NCBI GenBank assembly: GCA_027449605.1
Contig: DAIDLH010000040.1
Span: 1-63,922, forward strand
Length of the DNA stretch: 63,922 nucleotides
Direction: 5' to 3'
Source of the DNA: Candidatus Muproteobacteria bacterium
GTDB lineage: Bacteria > Pseudomonadota > Gammaproteobacteria > Acidiferrobacterales > Sulfurifustaceae
The notes under the pieces are model-generated. The model did no database searches. It was given only the letters and a program-made list of their open reading frames with translations, and had not been told where the DNA came from. How positions within the stretch are numbered: the stretch's first letter is position 1; every line of letters begins with the position of its first letter. The translations under genes and the position numbers were made by a program. This document shows, piece after piece, positions 17,475 through 26,398 of the stretch.

Positions 17475-18422
17475 TCAGAGCCCCGATTCCAGCACCACCC
17501 GGGTCAGCATGCCGAGCAGGCTCAGGAGGAAGGCGAAGCCGAGGAACTGCGGCACGCGGAACAGGCGCATCTTGGCCATGACCGTTTCCCAGGTCACCAG
17601 CAGCACGCCCAGCAGCGCGAGCTTGCCGGCGATCGCGACCAGTCCCTTCGCCAGGTTGTCCGGGGACATTTCGGTGGCGATGCCCCAGGGGAAAAACACG
17701 TTGGCGACCAGCACCAGGTAGATCATCAGCTTGAGCTGGCCGGCCCATTCGATGAGCGCCAGGTGCCGGCCGCTGTATTCCAGGATCATCGCTTCGTGCA
17801 CCATGGTCAGCTCGAGATGCGTCGCGGGATTGTCCACCGGGATGCGGCCCGATTCCGCCACCGCCACCATCATCAGGCCGAGCGCCGCGAAGATGAACGA
17901 GGGCCGCAGCACCAGCCCGCTGTTCAGCGTGTAAGTCACGGCCTCGGAAAGGTTGGTCGTCGAGGCCGACATCGCCAGCGTGAACACCGCCATCAGCATG
18001 ACCGGTTCGGCGAGCGCGCCGATCATCATCTCGCGCGACGAACCCATGCCGCCGAAGGCGGTGCCGATGTCCATGCCGGCGAGCGCGGTGAAGAAGCGCG
18101 CCAGCGCGAAGAAACCGACGAGCACGATGACGTCGGCGATCGCGGCCGTCGGCAGGTTCACCGCCACCAGCGGCACGACCGCGGCGGCCAGCACCGTGGC
18201 GCCGAAAACGATGTAGGGCGTGGCGCGGAAAATCCACGAGGCGTTCGCGGCCAGCACCGTGTGCTTGCGGAACAGCTTGGCGAGGTCGCGATACGGTTGC
18301 CACAGCGACGGCGCGGCGCGGTTCTGCATGTGGCACTTCACGCGCTTGATCCAGCCGCCGAGCAGCGGCGCCATCGCGACGAACAGCAGAGTCTGGGCCA
18401 GCGCCATCAGCCAGTCGGTCAT
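17475..18422 (-). CDS. Hydrogenase-4-like membrane subunit HyfC (NuoH homologue)
   Basis: A 315-residue integral membrane protein of the NuoH/HyfC/HycD family, the subunit that joins the membrane arm to the hydrophilic arm and frames the quinone-like cavity in complex I. Recognisable blocks are PYRDLAKLFRK near residue 45, FFTALAGMDIGTAFGGMG, and the acidic loop ESGRIPVDNPATHLELTMVH followed by EYSGR. Start ATG at 18422 overlaps the hyfB-like stop by 4 bases; the reading upstream in this frame is a shadow of hyfB. Confidence 0.92.
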   Translation of the reverse strand: MTDWLMALAQTLLFVAMAPLLGGWIKRVKCHMQNRAAPSLWQPYRDLAKLFRKHTVLAANASWIFRATPYIVFGATVLAAAVVPLVAVNLPTAAIADVIVLVGFFALARFFTALAGMDIGTAFGGMGSSREMMIGALAEPVMLMAVFTLAMSASTTNLSEAVTYTLNSGLVLRPSFIFAALGLMMVAVAESGRIPVDNPATHLELTMVHEAMILEYSGRHLALIEWAGQLKLMIYLVLVANVFFPWGIATEMSPDNLAKGLVAIAGKLALLGVLLVTWETVMAKMRLFRVPQFLGFAFLLSLLGMLTRVVLESGL

Positions 18423-20446
18423 GTCACCACCCACAGCAGCAGGATCAGCGTGAAGAAGGAGTAGGCGAGGTAGGTGTGTATGCTGCCGGTCTGGATCAGG
18501 CCGATGCGGCGCGCCGCCGCCAGCACCAGGCGGCCGATGGGCTCGTAAAGGCGCGACCAGGATTTGTCGTGAACCTGCAACTGGTGACGGATGCCTTCGG
18601 TGCGCAGCGGTTGCGCGGGATTCACGGTTTCCTCGATGTCGACCTTCAGGTCCCAGACCGGCGCGAAGACGCGCTGGATCGGCATCGAGAACGCGGTGCC
18701 GGTGTACTGCATGCGCGAGTTGAGCGAGCCGAAGCCGCAATCCCACGGATCGCCGCGCCGGATATTGACCGCGCGCACCCGCAGCCAGGCGTAGGCGACG
18801 AGCGCGAACAGCAGGATGCCAACCAGCACCAGCGGCGCGGAGTACGACGCAACCCTGGGCGAAATCGGGGTGAGCCACAGCCAGCCGTGGGCCGCGGCGC
18901 TGGGCGGACCCTGGCCCAGCAACTGGTTGGGAATGGCGTCGATGACGCCGATGACCGCGGACGGGAAGATGCCGAACAGCACGCACAGCACCGCCAGCAG
19001 GCCCATGCCGAGGCGCATGCCGATCGCCGCCTCGTGCGCGTGGCCCACCCGCCGGCTGCGCGACTGTCCCAGGAACGCGACGCCGTAGACTTTCACGAAG
19101 CAGGTCGCCGCCAGCACCGCCGACAGCGCCAGCACCGCGGCCGCGACCGGGATGAGGCTGCGCAAGACGCCGCTTTCCAGCGCCGGCGCCTGCAACGCGG
19201 CCTGGAAGGTGAGCCATTCGGAAACGAACCCATTCAGCGGCGGCAGGCCGGATATGGCGAGGCAACCGATCAGGAAAAACACCGCGGTCTGCGGCATGCG
19301 CCGGATCAGTCCGCCCATGTTGTTCAGGTCGTATTCATGACAGGCGTGCGCGATCGCGCCGGCGCCGAGGAACAGCAGGCCCTTGAACAGCGCGTGACTC
19401 AGGATGTGATACAGCGCCGCGAGCAGGCCGAGCACGCCGAGGACGACGTGTCCGGTGCCGATGAAGATCATGGACAGGCCCAGCCCCGAGAGAATGATGC
19501 CGACGTTCTCGATCGAGCTGTAGGCGAGCAGGCGCTTGAGATTGTTCTGTATCAGCGCGTACAGCACGCCCAGCAACATGGAAGCGGAGCCGATGATCAG
19601 CAGCACCACCCCCCATTGCCACTGGATGTCGCCCACCAGGTCGTACGTGAAACGGATCAGTCCGTAGATCGCCACCTTGAGCATCACGCCGCTCATGAGC
19701 GCCGAGATGTGCGAGGGCGCCACCGGATGCGCTTCCGGCAGCCACGCGTGCAGCGGCACCATGCCCGCCTTCATGCCGAAGCCGATGAAGGCCAGCGCGA
19801 AGGCGATCGACGCCCAGGTGGCGGACAGGTCGGCGTCGCGCATGGCCTCGAAGGTGAAGCCGCCGCCGAAACCGGCGAGCACGCCGAACCCGAGCAGTAT
19901 CGCGACGCCGCCGATGTGCGCCATGAGCAGGTACAGGAACGCCGCGCGCCGGTTGGCGGCGTGCTGGTGCTGATAGGCGACCAGGAAATAACTCGACACC
20001 GACATCAGTTCCCAGGAGATCATGAATACGAAGGCGTCGTCCGCGAGCAGCACCAGCAGCATGCCGAGAACGAACAGGCCGCTGAACAGGCCGAGCGCGA
20101 AGAGCGCCTGCTTGTTTCCCGGATGGGTGTACTCGCGCAGGTAGCCGGGCGCGAACAGGCTGGTCACGAACACGAGCAGCCCGACGATGCTGAAGAAGAA
20201 TCCGGAGAGCGGATCGAAGCGCAGATGCCACTTGAGCCAGGGCAGGCCGAGCGCGAGCACGTCGGTGGCGGGTGTTTCGTCGATCATGGCCCAGCCGCCG
20301 GCGACGATGGCCAGCAGGCCGCACGCGCCGAGAAACAGCGATGAACCGTAGCGCAACAGATGGGGGTAGCGATCCGCGCCCAGCGATACGACGCCGGATG
20401 CCAGGGCGCCGGCCAGAGCCAGATAGGCGAAGATCAGCGGTGACAA
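18419..20446 (-). CDS. Hydrogenase-4-like membrane subunit HyfB (NuoL/M/N-type antiporter homologue)
   Basis: First gene of the six-gene operon. 675 residues with about 15-16 hydrophobic helices. Family blocks include DDAFVFMISWELMSVSSYFL, HAWLPEAHPVAPSHISA followed by GVMLK (the Lys typical of proton-channel half-sites), and YSSIENVGIILSGLG, and there is a long amphipathic C-terminal extension as in HyfB. HyfA, HyfD, HyfH and HyfJ homologues are absent from the window. The 140 bases upstream, before the corC-like gene, should hold the operon promoter; I could not assign it. Confidence 0.93.
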   Translation of the reverse strand: MSPLIFAYLALAGALASGVVSLGADRYPHLLRYGSSLFLGACGLLAIVAGGWAMIDETPATDVLALGLPWLKWHLRFDPLSGFFFSIVGLLVFVTSLFAPGYLREYTHPGNKQALFALGLFSGLFVLGMLLVLLADDAFVFMISWELMSVSSYFLVAYQHQHAANRRAAFLYLLMAHIGGVAILLGFGVLAGFGGGFTFEAMRDADLSATWASIAFALAFIGFGMKAGMVPLHAWLPEAHPVAPSHISALMSGVMLKVAIYGLIRFTYDLVGDIQWQWGVVLLIIGSASMLLGVLYALIQNNLKRLLAYSSIENVGIILSGLGLSMIFIGTGHVVLGVLGLLAALYHILSHALFKGLLFLGAGAIAHACHEYDLNNMGGLIRRMPQTAVFFLIGCLAISGLPPLNGFVSEWLTFQAALQAPALESGVLRSLIPVAAAVLALSAVLAATCFVKVYGVAFLGQSRSRRVGHAHEAAIGMRLGMGLLAVLCVLFGIFPSAVIGVIDAIPNQLLGQGPPSAAAHGWLWLTPISPRVASYSAPLVLVGILLFALVAYAWLRVRAVNIRRGDPWDCGFGSLNSRMQYTGTAFSMPIQRVFAPVWDLKVDIEETVNPAQPLRTEGIRHQLQVHDKSWSRLYEPIGRLVLAAARRIGLIQTGSIHTYLAYSFFTLILLLWVVT

Positions 20447-20586
20447 ATCTTTTTGAATCCGGTGACGGGCGCGGACTTTTTGTTCGCGCGCGATCCTGCT
20501 TGTTTTATCGAATCCCCGCGGAAGCGCGAAGATTCCCTGCCGCGAACGATGCTAGAGCCTGGGGTCGAAAAATTCAAGCGCGGCGG

Positions 20587-21882
20587 TCAGGAAGGGGTGG
20601 AGGTGGTTTCCGTTTCCGGCGCGGCGACCGGCTGCACGCGCGCGATCTCGATGGCGGTGCCGCGGGTGCGCAGGATTTCCACCAGGTAACCGTGGATCAT
20701 CAGGCTGGTGCCGGGCTCGGCGATGTCCTCGAGGTATTCCACGATCAGCCCGTTCAGGGTGCGCGACTCGTCGGTCGGCAGGTTCCAGCCGAGCCGGCGG
20801 TTGAGGTCGCGCAGGCTGACGGCGCCGCGCACCAGGAAGCTGCCGTCCGGCTGCGGCTGGACGTCTTCCATGTGGCCGAGCGCCTGGGCGCTGAAGTCGC
20901 CGACGATCTCCTCGAGGATTTCGTCCAGCGCCACCAGCCCGCGGATGTCGCCGTACTCGTCGACCACCAGGCCGACGCGGCGCTTGACCTGCCGGAAGTT
21001 GAGCAATTGCGTGTTGAGCGTGGTGCCGGACGGGATGAAGTAGGGTTCGACGATGACCTGGCCGAGCGATTCCCGGTCGAGCTTGCCCTCGCGCATCAGG
21101 TTCATGACGCGGCGCACGTGGATCATGCCGGTGACGTTGTCGAGACTGCCGTGGTAGACCGGCAGCCGCGTGTAACGGCTGCTGGTGATCTGGGTGACGA
21201 TGTCGTCCCATTCCGCGTCCAGGTTCACGCCCTCGATTTTTCCGCGCGGCACCATCACCTCGTCCACCGTCACTTTTTCGAGGTCGAGGATCGCGAGCAG
21301 CATGTCCTGGTGGCTTTCCGGAATCAGCACGCCGGCTTCCATGATGATGGCGCGCAGCTCCTCCGGGCTCACCTGGTCGGCGGACCGGGCCTGCACGCGC
21401 ACGCCGACGAGACGCAGCAGCCCGTTGGCCAGGCCGTTGACGACCCACACCACCGGGTAGATGAGCCACAGCATCGGCCGCAACACGTAGGCGCTGGGAA
21501 AGGCGATGCGCTCCGGGTGCAGCGCCGCCAGCGTCTTGGGCGCGAGATCGGTGAGAATCAGGATCACGAGGGTGATGATCACGGTGGCGATGCCGACCGC
21601 GCTTTCTTCCTTGCCCCACAGGCGGATGACGGTCACCGTCGTGAGCGCGGAGAACAGCGCGTTGACCGAATTGCTGCCGAGCAGGATGACGCCGATGAGG
21701 CGGTCGGGGCGGGTCAGCAGCCGTTCGGCGAGGCGCGCGCCGCGGTGGCCGGAGGCGGTAAGGTGCCGCAACCGGTGGCGGTTGAGGCTGACCATGGCGA
21801 TCTCGGCGGCCGAAAAAAAGGCGGAAAGGAAAACCAGAAAAACCAGGGCGCCGATCAGCGCGCCAACGGGGATATCAGCCAA
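20587..21882 (-). CDS. CNNM/CorC-family membrane protein with CBS domains (YfjD-like)
   Basis: A 431-residue protein with an N-terminal CNNM (DUF21) membrane domain of about four helices (SAFFSAAEIAMVSLNRHRL; ILTDLAPKTLAA), a tandem CBS pair (about 205-330, including VMVPRGKIEG and VDEYGDIRGLV) and a C-terminal CorC_HlyC domain. Family members are linked to magnesium/cobalt transport; the old haemolysin label is not informative. YfjD-type genes usually sit beside ypjD and ffh; here those lie at 26.4 and 28.2 kb, separated by a SulP and a TSUP gene. Confidence 0.92.
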   Translation of the reverse strand: MADIPVGALIGALVFLVFLSAFFSAAEIAMVSLNRHRLRHLTASGHRGARLAERLLTRPDRLIGVILLGSNSVNALFSALTTVTVIRLWGKEESAVGIATVIITLVILILTDLAPKTLAALHPERIAFPSAYVLRPMLWLIYPVVWVVNGLANGLLRLVGVRVQARSADQVSPEELRAIIMEAGVLIPESHQDMLLAILDLEKVTVDEVMVPRGKIEGVNLDAEWDDIVTQITSSRYTRLPVYHGSLDNVTGMIHVRRVMNLMREGKLDRESLGQVIVEPYFIPSGTTLNTQLLNFRQVKRRVGLVVDEYGDIRGLVALDEILEEIVGDFSAQALGHMEDVQPQPDGSFLVRGAVSLRDLNRRLGWNLPTDESRTLNGLIVEYLEDIAEPGTSLMIHGYLVEILRTRGTAIEIARVQPVAAPETETTSTPS

Positions 21883-21974
21883 GGACGGTGGTCCTCCCTG
21901 TGAGATGTGAAAATTGTAACACCGCCCGGGCCGGGTTTGTCGCCGGGTTGCGTCGGGCTTTTCATGCGCCTAAG

Positions 21975-22105
21975 GGAACCTCTGATTAAGTCCGTTCGTG
22001 GTGAGCCTGTCGAACCATGAACGGACGAATCACCTGTTATTTACGGTCTTTCCCGTTCACCCTTCGACAAGCTCAGGGCGAACGGGAGACTTAATCAGAG
22101 CTTCC
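21975..22105. repeat. MITE-like inverted-repeat element, copy 1 of the 'gagcctgtcgaac' family
   Basis: Ends are near-perfect inverted repeats: ggaacctctgattaagtc at 21975-21992 against gacttaatcagagcttcc at 22088-22105 (17 of 18 pair). The 4-base word TAAG flanks both sides (21971-21974 and 22106-22109), as expected for a target duplication. Inside lie gtgagcctgtcgaaccatga and ttcgacaagctcagg, the arms of a widespread extragenic palindrome. There is no coding capacity. A related, more degraded copy is at 30163-30306. Confidence 0.75.
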
Positions 22106-22122
22106 TAAGCGCGTGAACGCGT

Positions 22123-23883
22123 TCACGCGGGCGCTTGAGAGCCGTCGTGCGCTTCCCCGGCATCCGATCCGGTCCGCGCCAGGCGTCGCATGAGTTCCTT
22201 CAGCGCCGCGTCCTCGGAGGCAAAGATGTTGTCCTGGCCGATTTTTTCGATCAATCCGGTGCGCTGCATGACCTCGATCACGTTGCCCTTGATGCTGCAG
22301 AAGGCCAGCGTGATTTTGTTCTGGCTCAGCCGGTCCACCAGATTTTTCAGCATCTCCACGCCCGAGGCGTCCAGTCCGTTGACGGCGCTTCCCACTACCA
22401 GGATGTATTTCAGATCCGGGTCGTTGCTGACGAGGTACAGCACGGACTCCTCGAAATAAGTCACGTTGGCGAAGTACAGCTGGCCGTCGAAGCGTATCGC
22501 CGTCACCTGCGGGTGAAGCCGGGGCAGGTTGAACCGCTCGGCGTTGCGCAGCATGCCGTCCTTGTCGAGACCCAGCAGCACGATGCGCGGCTTCATGGTG
22601 CGGAAGAGAAACAGCGCCAGGGACAGGAGGATGCCGGTGAGAATGCCGTTCTGGATGTTCGGGGCGAACACCAGCGTGGCGACGAAGGTGATGATCGCGG
22701 CGGCGCCATCCTGTTTGCCGGCGACCCAGGACTCCTTGATGGTCTTGAAACTGATGAGGCCGATGACCGCCATCATGATGATGGCCGCCAGCACCGGCTT
22801 GGGCAGGTGATGCAGCAGCGGCGTGAAGAACAACAGCGTCAACAGCACGGCGACCGCCGAGAATATCGAGGACATCCCGGTCCGGGCGCCGGCGGCGAGA
22901 TTGAGCGCCGAGCGCGAAAACGAGCCGCTCACCGGCATCGCGTGGCTGAACGCCGCCGCGACTTTCGCCAGACCCTGGCCGATCAGCTCCTGGTTTTCGT
23001 TCCACGGGGTGCGGGTCTTGATGGCGATGATCTTGGAGCTCGACATGGCCTCCATGAAACTGATGAGCGCGATCACGAACGCCGTCGGCAGCATGTGCAT
23101 GCTCGCCTTCCAGTCCACCGGCGGGATGCTGATGCCGGGAAGGCCCTGCGGAATGGCGCCGACGATGCGGCCGCCGAGCGCCTCGAAGCCGATGGCGTAA
23201 CTGACGTAGGTGGTCAGCGCCACGGTGATGAGCACGCCCGGGAGCCGGGGCGCGAATTTTTTCATCAGCGCCATCAGCGCGAGCGAGCCGAGGCCGAAGA
23301 GCAGCGACTCGACGTGCATGGCGTCGATGTTTTCAATGACATGCAGGATGTCGGTCAGAAAATGCTGACTGTTTTTCAGCGACAGGCCGACCATGGCGGG
23401 GAGCTGCGCCAGGCCGATGATGATGGCGGCGGCGTTGATGAAGCCGCGCAGCACCGGGTAGGACAGGAAATTGAGCAGCACGCCCATGCGCGCCACGCCC
23501 AGCCCGATCTGGACCAGGCCGGACAGGAGCGCCATCAGGATGACGTAGGAATAGAACTGCTGCGTCCCGTAGGTGGCGAGCGGCATGATGCTCGCGGCGG
23601 TGAGCAGCGACGTCATCGCCACCGGCCCGGTCGACAACAGCAACGACGAACCGAACAGCACGCCGACGATCACCGGGATGAGCGCCGCGTACAGCCCGTA
23701 ATAGGCGGGCACCCCGGACAATTGCGCGTAGGCGAGGGACTGCGGTATGGCGACCAGCGCCACCGTCAGTCCCGCGATCAGGTCGTCCTTCAGCGTGTGC
23801 CGGTTGACCTGCGGCCACCATTGCAGAAACGGGAAAAGACGCCGCCAGAGGGGGCTGTAATTGGAAACGGCGGGTTGATTCAT
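22123..23883 (-). CDS. SulP-family anion permease with STAS domain
   Basis: An inner-membrane anion transporter (sulfate, bicarbonate or another anion; substrate not determinable). 586 residues: a SulP membrane region (about 25-440, many helices, opening LKDDLIAGLTVALVAIPQSLAYA and including PVSGSFSRSALNLAAGARTG) and a cytoplasmic STAS domain (about 455-565, with VGSAVNGLDASGVEMLKNL). The length is typical of the family. It is monocistronic between the MITE-like repeat and the TSUP gene. In a sulfur-oxidising or CO2-fixing organism either sulfate or bicarbonate uptake would fit. Confidence 0.93.
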   Translation of the reverse strand: MNQPAVSNYSPLWRRLFPFLQWWPQVNRHTLKDDLIAGLTVALVAIPQSLAYAQLSGVPAYYGLYAALIPVIVGVLFGSSLLLSTGPVAMTSLLTAASIMPLATYGTQQFYSYVILMALLSGLVQIGLGVARMGVLLNFLSYPVLRGFINAAAIIIGLAQLPAMVGLSLKNSQHFLTDILHVIENIDAMHVESLLFGLGSLALMALMKKFAPRLPGVLITVALTTYVSYAIGFEALGGRIVGAIPQGLPGISIPPVDWKASMHMLPTAFVIALISFMEAMSSSKIIAIKTRTPWNENQELIGQGLAKVAAAFSHAMPVSGSFSRSALNLAAGARTGMSSIFSAVAVLLTLLFFTPLLHHLPKPVLAAIIMMAVIGLISFKTIKESWVAGKQDGAAAIITFVATLVFAPNIQNGILTGILLSLALFLFRTMKPRIVLLGLDKDGMLRNAERFNLPRLHPQVTAIRFDGQLYFANVTYFEESVLYLVSNDPDLKYILVVGSAVNGLDASGVEMLKNLVDRLSQNKITLAFCSIKGNVIEVMQRTGLIEKIGQDNIFASEDAALKELMRRLARTGSDAGEAHDGSQAPA

Positions 23884-24131
23884 GACAGGTATTCGGTCAG
23901 GTTCGTTTTTATTGAACGGGCGGTCTGGCGGAACGCTTGCTCTTCGTCACGTGCGGCGTCGATTCTAACATCATTGCGCCGCTTTCCCGGAACGACGCGT
24001 GACGACACCGGAAAAGGCCGGTTCAGGTCAGCTTCGGCGGCGTCACCGGACAGACGATGTTGAGCGGACAGTCCGCTTCATGGTTGTTGCCGAGCGACTT
24101 CCAAGGCCGCGCGTCGCTTCCGGCGCCGGAT

Positions 24132-26075
24132 TTATTTCACGACCAGCACCGCGCAGCGGGTCTGGTCGATCACGCGTTCCGACGTGCTGCCCAGCAGCAC
24201 GCGTTCGAGACCGGTGCGCCCGCGGCTGCCCATGATGATCAAATCGGCGTTCTTCTCGTTCGCGGTTTGCAGGATCATTTCGTCGGCGCGGCCGTGGGGA
24301 ATCTTTCCTTCCACGTCCACGCCTTCCTGTTTGAGGAAGGAGACGAGGCGGTTCACGATCTGGTGCGCCTCGCGCTTGCGCTCCTCGCTGTGCACCGGCA
24401 ACGTGACCGACACCACCGTGACCGGCGTATGGCACAGCTTCGCCAGCCGCGCCGCGGTCAGCGCCGCGGCGTCGCTGTAGCGCGAGCCGTCGGCGGCGAC
24501 GATGAAGCGCCGTCCGACCAGTTCCGCTGCGCGCGGCACGACCAGCACGTTGCACGGCGCGTGGCCGATGACGCGCACGGTGGTGGGACCGACCATCAGG
24601 CGCGCCAGCCCGTGCCGGCCACGCCGTCCCATGACGATCAGATCGGCCTGCGTCTTCTCGGCCTGGGAGATGATTTCCTGATGGATCTGGTTCGCCTGCG
24701 TGGCCTCGCTCTGGCACGCGACGCCGGCCGCGGCCGCCTGCCGCTGTATCTGGTCGAGATGCGCGCGCGCCGCGTTGAGTTCACGGGCGAGAAACTGCTC
24801 GCCCATCGCGTCGAGCTCGGTGTCGCCGCCGGCGACGATGTCGACAACGTGCACGCGCGCGCCGCATTTGCCGGCCATGCGCACGGCTTCGCGCACCGCG
24901 CCGGCGCTGTATTCGGAACCGTCGCTGGCGAGCAGGAAGCGCTCGAAGCGTCCCACCGGCGACAGTTGGGCCGCGGCCGGCGTCGCCACCACGTCGGGGG
25001 CGAACGCCGCCGCCGGCGCGCCGGCCAGCGCCGCCTCGCGGCGCTGCAGACTGATGCCGCGCCACAGGGCCGAGAACACGATCGCGGCGCCGGCCGCCAG
25101 CGCCCCGATCAGCACCACGAAGCTGATGTTCTTGAGCGCGCCGGGAAGATGCGGCGCAAGCTCCTCGATCAGCTTCAGCTCCGAAAGATAAACCGGGATG
25201 ACGATGGCGCGTGAAACCAGCACCAGCACCATGATCACGCCCATGACCATCTTGATCATGTGCGGCTTGACGTAGGTGGTGCCGATCGCGCCGAGCTGGA
25301 TGCCGAACAGCGAGCCGGCGAGGATGATCATCGCCAGACGGATGTCGACGAGCCCGCTCCAGGCGAACTTCATGGTGCCGCCGACCCCCATGACGAAGGC
25401 GATCACGAGCTCGGAGGCCGAGGCCATGAGCGAAGGGGCGCCCAGGACGTAATGCATCGCCGGCACGCCGATGAATCCGCCCACGGCGATGGTGGCCGCG
25501 AGCATGCCGGTGGCGAAACCGAGCGGGATCGTGAACAGCACCGACACGCGTGCGTTCAGGCTCTTGAAGTAAACCATCGTCCCGGGGATATGGATGGATT
25601 GCACCCAGCGCGCGAGGCGGGCGGTTTTCTCCTCGCTGTTGTCGGCGGAATCCCGCGTTTTCATCGCGTCCCACAGCACGTAGCTGCCGATGATCCCGAG
25701 GATGATCACGAACGCGAGGCTGACGTACAGGTTGGAGCCGGCGTCGCCGAAAGCGCGGTGGATGCTTTCCTGGATATGTGCGCCGTAAATCACGCCGGCC
25801 TCGGCGGAGACGCCGAGCACCAGCCCGAGCTTCACGTCCACCTGGCCGTACTTGGCGCGCTTGATCGCGCCCACCAGCGCCTTCGGGAATTTGTGGCAGA
25901 TGTTCGAGGCGACCGCGACGATGCCGGGCACGCCCATGCTCATCATCGCCGGCGTGAGCACGAAGGCGCCGCCCGAGCCGATGAAGCCGCTCACCAGACC
26001 GCCGATGAAACCGACGACGAGAAGATAGGTGACGTCGAGCGCGTTCAGCGGGATGAAATTCGTCGCGATTTCCAT
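24132..26075 (-). CDS. TSUP (TauE/SafE) transporter fused to two universal stress protein domains
   Basis: A 647-residue fusion. Residues about 12-340 form a TauE/SafE-type membrane exporter (FIGGLVSGFIGSGGAFVLTPAMM; GGFIGVPAMHYVLGAPSLMASAS), a family that moves sulfite, sulfoacetate or similar anions. Two UspA domains follow (about 377-515 and 520-647). The second has the complete ATP motif GSRG-x9-GS; the first reads GRRG-x9-GP and may bind less well. ATG at 26075 has a strong GGAGG upstream; reading further upstream overlaps the small gene 26084-26323. The fusion suggests that transport is gated by adenylate or stress state (inference). Confidence 0.92.
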   Translation of the reverse strand: MEIATNFIPLNALDVTYLLVVGFIGGLVSGFIGSGGAFVLTPAMMSMGVPGIVAVASNICHKFPKALVGAIKRAKYGQVDVKLGLVLGVSAEAGVIYGAHIQESIHRAFGDAGSNLYVSLAFVIILGIIGSYVLWDAMKTRDSADNSEEKTARLARWVQSIHIPGTMVYFKSLNARVSVLFTIPLGFATGMLAATIAVGGFIGVPAMHYVLGAPSLMASASELVIAFVMGVGGTMKFAWSGLVDIRLAMIILAGSLFGIQLGAIGTTYVKPHMIKMVMGVIMVLVLVSRAIVIPVYLSELKLIEELAPHLPGALKNISFVVLIGALAAGAAIVFSALWRGISLQRREAALAGAPAAAFAPDVVATPAAAQLSPVGRFERFLLASDGSEYSAGAVREAVRMAGKCGARVHVVDIVAGGDTELDAMGEQFLARELNAARAHLDQIQRQAAAAGVACQSEATQANQIHQEIISQAEKTQADLIVMGRRGRHGLARLMVGPTTVRVIGHAPCNVLVVPRAAELVGRRFIVAADGSRYSDAAALTAARLAKLCHTPVTVVSVTLPVHSEERKREAHQIVNRLVSFLKQEGVDVEGKIPHGRADEMILQTANEKNADLIIMGSRGRTGLERVLLGSTSERVIDQTRCAVLVVK

Positions 26076-26083
26076 GCCGCCTC

Positions 26084-26323
26084 CTATTTCTTCGCCTTGA
26101 TGCCGAGGACTTCCCAGAAGTGCGCGGTGAAGTTCCCGTGAATGAAGGAAAACAGGAAGGCGACCGCCACCGGCGCGATGAAATACCATCCGCCCTGCGA
26201 GGTGAACGCGAGGATCTCGTCCTCAAAAAGATAAAGCAGGAAGTAAAGCACCACGGACACCAGTCCGAAGAGCGCGGCGCGCGTGACCTGTTTGCCGGCC
26301 AGGTCCAAAGATGTGTTTGTCAT
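26084..26323 (-). CDS. Small two-helix membrane protein upstream of the TSUP-USP gene
   Basis: A 79-residue protein with two hydrophobic helices (about 16-33 and 44-60) and a short basic C-terminal tail. I do not recognise the family. It ends 8 bases before the TSUP-USP start on the same strand, with a good GGAGG (in the reverse strand) before its ATG, so the two are co-transcribed and it may be an accessory subunit of the transporter (inference). Confidence 0.8.
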   Translation of the reverse strand: MTNTSLDLAGKQVTRAALFGLVSVVLYFLLYLFEDEILAFTSQGGWYFIAPVAVAFLFSFIHGNFTAHFWEVLGIKAKK

Positions 26324-26398
26324 TCCAAACCTCCCCTCGTTAATGCAGGCACCGGAATTGATTGTTATGTCTGAAACCGTCTGGTCGCTCGCGCGGCC

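Noticed and set aside
18476-20344. 622-residue open frame on the plus strand antisense to the hyfB-like gene
   Set aside because: It is His/Gln/Arg/Glu-rich, has no family features, and lies opposite a gene with clear homology; it is a high-GC shadow.
20272-21903. 543-residue plus-strand frame across the corC-like gene
   Set aside because: Shadow of the minus-strand CNNM/CorC gene; low-complexity composition and no motif.
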